Below the pieces are notes generated by a model. The model was not told where the DNA came from and did not search any database. It saw only the letters and a program-made list of their open reading frames with translations. Source: Folioceros fuciformis (lineage: Eukaryota > Anthocerotophyta > Anthocerotopsida > Anthocerotales). Taken from it: a stretch of DNA of 54,729 nucleotides. The stretch lies in assembly GCA_049999805.1 (NCBI GenBank), contig JBNGIO010005336.1:1-54729 (forward strand), read 5' to 3'. Positions 49,837 to 54,729 of the stretch are shown here, piece by piece; positions within the stretch are counted from its first letter, which is position 1, and each line of letters opens with the position of its first letter. Position numbers and translations under genes: made by a program.

Positions 49837-50407
49837 ATCCACGCTGCTGCTCTGCAGAAAATTGTTCACCAATTCCCCACCCCACAACACTCCGCAGAAT
49901 TATGTAGAATCATCCTCTTTAAATGAGAAAGTGGTAGAAAATTCCCACTACATGACATCACGGCGCCAGGCGTTGGAGAGGACCACAATTTGGCAACTTC
50001 GCCACGAGGCTTCTACCTCCTGAGCACACCCGCCATGCCTCATAAGACCTGCTATGCTTCTCCTGGCCGGGTCCTTCTCACCGATGTACCTACTATTCTG
50101 CCCGCTATCAGATCTCGTCACGCAACAACAAAATCTAATACATAAATACTGGGGCAAACCGGGTGAAGCCTCCATATAGGATAGGTTGAAGACGCCAGAC
50201 AGCCGGTAAGCCTTTGACGTCTGTGGAGCATCACAAAAGCCTCTCAACGGATTCCAGGCTCGAAGGAGTGTCTCGTGACCTTTTGTACTCACGGCTGGGA
50301 GGGAGAGCACAGACCACTCTATACTCCGTAAAAAGATGGAATTCACTGAGTGTGATCAGAGCACTTCAGGCTTCTTGAGAGAGAGATGAGGAAGTCAGTT
50401 GCTCACG
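49837..50407. other. Convergent intergenic region, nothing recognised
   Basis: This holds the 3' ends of the ankyrin gene (plus) and the CASP-like gene (minus). Open frames here are short and carry no motif. Confidence 0.6.
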
Positions 50408-51362
50408 CTATCTCACTGCTAACAGCCAAAAAGACAAGAAGAATGAGATAGTTATCATCCCCCAGCTCAAGAAGGCCATAGCGGCTGCAGCCTCATACTT
50501 TCCACAATAATTTGGACCACACTCTCGCAAATCATTGTCGATGAGCACCGTGATACCAGCAGTAGCACACGCAGCGGCAAAAGTTAATGTTGTCGTTATC
50601 TGCAGGTGCCCCAAGATCAAACAAGTCAGGACATCTGCTGGAATTGAAACCGTACTTGAGGTATTCACCTAATACGGCTTGCAGTGTCTGGGAAAGGTGA
50701 GACCTACTCATGCCACAAAACACACTCCCACAACATGGTTGTTGAAATCTTACCCAGTCGCCCACAACAAACAGGCTGACTAGAAGTGAATTGCGAAGAC
50801 TTCTCTGGATCAGAAGGGCATATGCGTCGATTATTGCCAGCGACAGGCTCCACAGGCATTGTAATATCATGGCAGCCACGAAATAGCTGCAACCACAGAA
50901 GAACAAGTAGGTGCTTGTCAGCACGGAGGTCGGATAAGTGACTAGCTTCCAGTGGCACTTGCTCCGACCCGGGCCGAACACAAGCTATTACATGCTTGGG
51001 CAAACAAAGGATCACTGCTGACGAACTCTCATGCAAGTTTCAGATTGCCATCCAGCCCGTGCTTGGCAACCATGTTCCCTCACAGTAGGGAAATAAGTGT
51101 ACAATATCCGCCAACACGTGTCATTTGGCAAAGAAAGGAAGGCAAACGGAGGTGGGATGTACCAAAAGGCTGTCACACTATAAAAGTCCGGAGTGGTGAC
51201 CATGAGGGTAAAGGCAATAACCGCAAACCCAAATTGACCAAGTCTCAAAGCCAGTCCTCCATTTGTCCCAGCAGCTCCCGGCAGGTCCTTCATCCTTACT
51301 GTGACCGGAGGATGCATCGGAGGAGCACCGACTGGGTGCACTTGGGGGTGTGAGGTATCCAT
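50408..51362 (-). CDS. CASP-like (CASPL5-type) four-helix membrane protein (3 exons)
   Basis: Minus-strand exons 51362-51163, 50886-50754 and 50599-50408 join in phase through GT-AG introns to give 174 residues. After a short Pro-rich N-terminus comes [10 protein letters not shown], the usual start of the CASPL5 core. Four membrane helices follow: [20 protein letters not shown] (with the conserved Arg), [30 protein letters not shown] (with the conserved Asp), and [20 protein letters not shown]. The loop before the last helix has LDNDL-like text and paired cysteines ([13 protein letters not shown]). CASPs scaffold plasma-membrane domains such as the Casparian strip. The role of CASPL5 members is largely unknown. 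The second ATG at the MKDLPG position could also serve as start. Confidence 0.9.
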
Positions 51363-52725
51363 GGCAAAATCACTTTCCCACCTGCTGACTTCAATTCTTC
51401 CTCACAGCAAAAGCTCCCAATATCCACCTTACAAGCGGACCTTAAACACCCTCTCCAACCACATACATCACATTCTCCTGTGTGTGGGCCTGCCAATTCC
51501 TCATCGGAAAACCTGAATTGTGCACAGGTACGCACTCTCAAGTACAAGCCCTCGCAACCCCTAGTTCCCGTGCTCGAATCACCCTAAGCCCTCCGCCTCG
51601 CGCTCCCACCCTTTCTTTCCCCAATTCAATCCTAAATCCAGCGCTCGAAGCCACGCCCCCAATCCTGCATTCAGCTCTGCACCCAGCTCCACACTCAGAT
51701 CACCAATTGTTAAAACTTCCCAACTGCAGCTGAAACTTGCCAATCCCGTCTGCTCCAATTACCACCACAATCGAGACTCCAGCTCACACCGAGCTCAGAT
51801 TCGCCCTCCCGCAGCGCTCCGACTCATGCATCACATATACGGCATCCGATGGCTCGATCTGACGGCGCAGGCGGTAGCACTGACACACAGGAACAAGGCC
51901 GGCGATAGAAGACACGGCACAGGCACTGGTCAGCATGGGCCAGGGCCTGCCTGCCTCACGTCGTTCTAGGCGAGTCCAACCAAACCAGAGCAAATATCAT
52001 TATGCGGAAAATCCACGCTAGGCCAATCACCTGCCTCTTCTGCAATTAGAAAGGACCCAGCCAGCCCTGTGCTTTCCAGTTGCTAATCTTGAGGGCTGCC
52101 TATCTGCCATGTGTCCCTCTTCCACGTTCACGTCTTCCCGTCGGGAAGTTGCGTCTGAGCCCCAATGTCCGAGCTGACAAATGGCAGCAGTGTCGGCTGG
52201 GTTTACGCCTCCGCCGCTGCGAGCTGCGCAGCCTGGGGACTTTAGATCTGCGCACACGACTGGCAAGGCATGCATGCATCGCGCCCTCAGGAACAGACGA
52301 GTAGGCACAGACAGTTGCAGTACGAATTGCCAGTGTGTGTATACTTCAGCTCTGCAACGGCCTGCATTGAGTGGACGCTGAGGAAGGTGAGGCTGTCGAT
52401 GGCCGAATTGATGTGAGATCTGGCACACTGGACGTTGCGATGCAGGTTGATGCAGAAGGGCCTTTACGCACAGCAGTAAATCGGCGCGACAGGGTCAGAC
52501 GCAGTCTGCTGTACCACAGCCAAGGTTGTTGCGAGGGTTTAGGGTTGTTGTCCGACATCAATCAATCGCACCGGGGACGGTGTGTATGGATCTGGATCAA
52601 AGACCGTATGTGAGGGAGAGAGTAACCTGTATGTATTGTGGTTTCTCTACTGAGCCAGGCGGTCCCAAGACAAACACTGTCATGTCACAGCGTAGTACAT
52701 CTGCGTCATTGCTGGTACAGCTTTA
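51363..52725. other. Intergenic, no gene recognised
   Basis: This includes the 5' region of the CASP-like gene and the 3' region of proline iminopeptidase. A Pro/Ser-rich C-rich stretch (51540-51720) and short frames at 52027-52613 show no domain. Confidence 0.55.
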
Positions 52726-54711
52726 CTACTGAAGTTCCTTGAGGAAGCGGTCTGTTGCTTGAACAAGTTCGTGTGCGATTCCTCTCTCGTACATGGAGTG
52801 GCCCGCATTAGTTACTACACAGAACATGATCGATGATGAGACAGGGTACGAAGCTGTACACGACAGGAAATGCGGAAGAAAGAGAGGAGACGATACCGAT
52901 ATGTAGCTTTGCCTCGGGCCAGGCCCTGTGCAGGTCGTAAGCGTTCTATCGGAAAAAAAAAAGAGTGGATTGGCAACCGATAAGTGGACAGGATGTGGGG
53001 GACCAGGTGATGGCCATGATTCCATACGTAAGCAAAAGTGAGGAGAGTTACCACAAGGGGGCACACGAAGTCAAAACGCCCTTGGACGACTACAGCAGGT
53101 ATGTGGCGAATTTTATGGATGTTTCGCAGAAGGTGGTTTTCCTCCAAAAAGCCCCTGTTCATCTGCCAGTTATCAGCAATGCCTTGGTCATGATCGGCAA
53201 ATCAGGGATGGCATCCATACACGAAATAGAGATAGTCTTACGAAATAATGGCACTCCAGGCGGGCCTGGGCAACCCGTGGAGACACGGACGCTGGAGTTC
53301 CGTCGGACTTGGAACTCGATGATGATGTCCCAGTTGTCGACGTGGGTGCGGCTGGTGGTGGTGATGCTGCAGAGTTATGCAGCAAAGTCAGGCTCCAGGC
53401 CGCATTCATTGAGGCGCACGTTGTTCCACTTATGAACAAGAATAGGAGCTTGTCACTAGGCCTGATACCTGACGAGACAATTGACGAGCTTCTGCTCTTT
53501 CTCTTCTTCGGTTCAGATGCATCGGCCTACGAAGAGTCGGGTGTCAGGCTGGTACTCGTAGCACTGAAGAGAATATGATTCAACATCACGGCATTACATA
53601 GACCTGCTGCAAATTCGAAAAGGAATACTGACTACCATCCCAAACCATGACGGATGAAGATGGCGAGAATGAACTCAATCCAAATTCCCACCTCAGCCAT
53701 TGTTGAGCCTGTGGATTCAAGACATCAGGGTGAAAGACAGAACAAAACACCACAATCCCAACAGACCGTGGCCACTTGCAACATATCCAGGAACTCTTGC
53801 AAATGACATACAGCTGATTCCTGAACATTCGAGTCGCCTGAAGTCAGGCGCTTGTAAAAGGAGGCGAGAACATTTTCTCGCTCTGATGCTTCAAGCACAG
53901 ATACCAGCTGCTCCCACCCAAAAGGAAAGAGAAAGTTGGCTCCCTGCAAACATAAAAGTGACAACGCACACACAAACAGACACGTAACTCTTCCTTCTAG
54001 CAGCCAGATGCTTCCTTGCCAACCGTGCCCTGTCAAGTTGAGGCATGACCTGTTTGTAAAACCAGTCGATTTCTTGCTGCCTGAGCAAACACACCCCGCG
54101 GAGTATCATAGCGGTCACTGCCGAAGGATATGTCTGAGCATAAGCCAACCCGAGTGTGACACCCCACGATCCCCCCAAAACCAACCACCTGGAGGATGGG
54201 TGATCAATGTGAGGAGAAATGAAAGCAGGCAGAGCCACAGCTCTGCGTCATCCACCTACTCAAGCACCAGGGATGTGATCACCTCTCCACCCCGAAATGC
54301 TCCCTCAATTTCTCAATGTCCTCGATAAGATCCCAAGTCGTATTTTCCTCCAGACAGCCAGATGGTGTGGACTTGCCACACCCCCTCTGGTCGAAGAGGA
54401 AGATCCAGTACTGCTCCGGATTAAAGAAGCATGCATGCGCTCTGGAGCATCCAGCTCCTGGCCCACCATGGAGAACTGGAGAGGGAAGGACAGAAGTACA
54501 GAAGATTCAGTGCTCTACATCCCACGCTCCATACACAGGCAAACCCCCACCTCCAACCAGACTTACATACAGCGGGTTTTCCCTTCGGATTCCCGAACAC
54601 CTCGTAGTAGAGAGTGTGGAGATCGGAGACTCTGAGATAGCCAGAGCTGAGCGACGCCGTCCTAGGGTACAAAGATCTGTAGACCTGCCCTCCTGCGGCG
54701 GTCTCCTGCAT
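52726..54711 (-). CDS. PIP: Proline iminopeptidase, alpha/beta-hydrolase (9 exons)
   Basis: Minus-strand exons are 54711-54567, 54475-54283, 54188-54050, 53943-53812, 53708-53604, 53265-53242, 53162-53052, 52945-52897 and 52814-52726. All introns are GT-AG, phases close, and the total is 328 residues, the family's normal size. The enzyme removes N-terminal proline from peptides. Landmarks are YLRVSDLHTLYYEVFGNP at the start, AVFLHGGPGAG (oxyanion region, formed across the first junction), FDQRGCGKSTP, LGGSWGVTLGLAYA with the nucleophile serine, RGVCLLRQQEIDWFY, QGRFDFVCP with the catalytic Asp, and NAGHSMYERG with the catalytic His. The sixth exon is a 24-base micro-exon (ARLECHYF), easily missed by gene finders. 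An in-frame TGA lies just upstream of the ATG. No transit peptide is evident, so it is likely cytosolic. Confidence 0.93.
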
Positions 54712-54729
54712 TGCGCGACATCACCCTGG

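Noticed and set aside
53266-53603. Ser/Thr/Pro-rich insertion in proline iminopeptidase
   Set aside because: The frame is open, but joining 53604 to the acceptor at 53266 restores the conserved family sequence with a 24-base micro-exon, so this stretch is an intron.

Overview
This is nuclear DNA of a land plant. The genes have GT-AG introns, mostly about 75-350 bases long. The families are plant families: plastid and mitochondrial precursors, a receptor-like kinase, a CASP-like membrane protein, an 8-cysteine lipid-transfer protein and PLS-class pentatricopeptide repeat (PPR) editing factors. A Chibby-like basal-body protein at 5.4-6.4 kb implies a lineage with flagellated sperm (bryophyte, lycophyte, fern or similar). 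The long, apparently intronless PLS-class PPR genes fit that. I cannot name the species.

Layout. 0-1.4 kb is AT-rich transposon debris. 2.5-4.4 kb (minus) is a five-exon EF-hand/TMEM65-like mitochondrial membrane protein, followed by the Chibby-like gene (plus). 7.7-8.9 kb (minus) is a receptor-like kinase. About 9-12 kb has no gene I can support. 12.16-12.81 kb is a decayed LINE endonuclease fragment. 13.8-34.2 kb is dominated by three paralogous PLS-E PPR genes. Two of them (1241 and 777 codons) are head to head and the third (1132 codons) lies at 30.3-33.7 kb. Between and beside them are copied PPR fragments and copies of a hairpin-bearing repeat, here called the U repeat. Embedded in this stretch is a head-to-head pair: deoxyhypusine synthase (minus) and a TMEM69/DUF3429 protein (plus, multi-exon). 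34.2-36 kb is retrotransposon-like DNA, including a Ty3/gypsy fragment. A lipid-transfer-type protein (36.4-36.9 kb, minus) and an AMT2-type ammonium transporter (39.3-40.9 kb, plus, three exons) follow. 42.6-45.6 kb (minus) is a 14-exon cysteine synthase with a mitochondrial-looking presequence. It is followed by a very close head-to-head pair, PRPP synthetase (minus) and a plastid-type ankyrin protein (plus). The window ends with a three-exon CASP-like gene and a nine-exon proline iminopeptidase, both minus.

Several genes concern organelles: PPR RNA editing, TMEM65- and TMEM69-type membrane proteins, mitochondrial cysteine synthesis, plastid PRPP supply, and an AKRP/EMB506-like ankyrin protein. 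No operon-like logic applies. Proximity matters mainly where start codons lie back to back (123, 266 and about 700 bases apart). I derived exon boundaries by hand from reading-frame phase and splice dinucleotides. Where every phase closes (TMEM65 core, TMEM69 from 27979 onward, AMT, cysteine synthase, CASP-like, proline iminopeptidase) the models are strong. The first exons of the PPR genes, the kinase and the TMEM69 gene are less certain.
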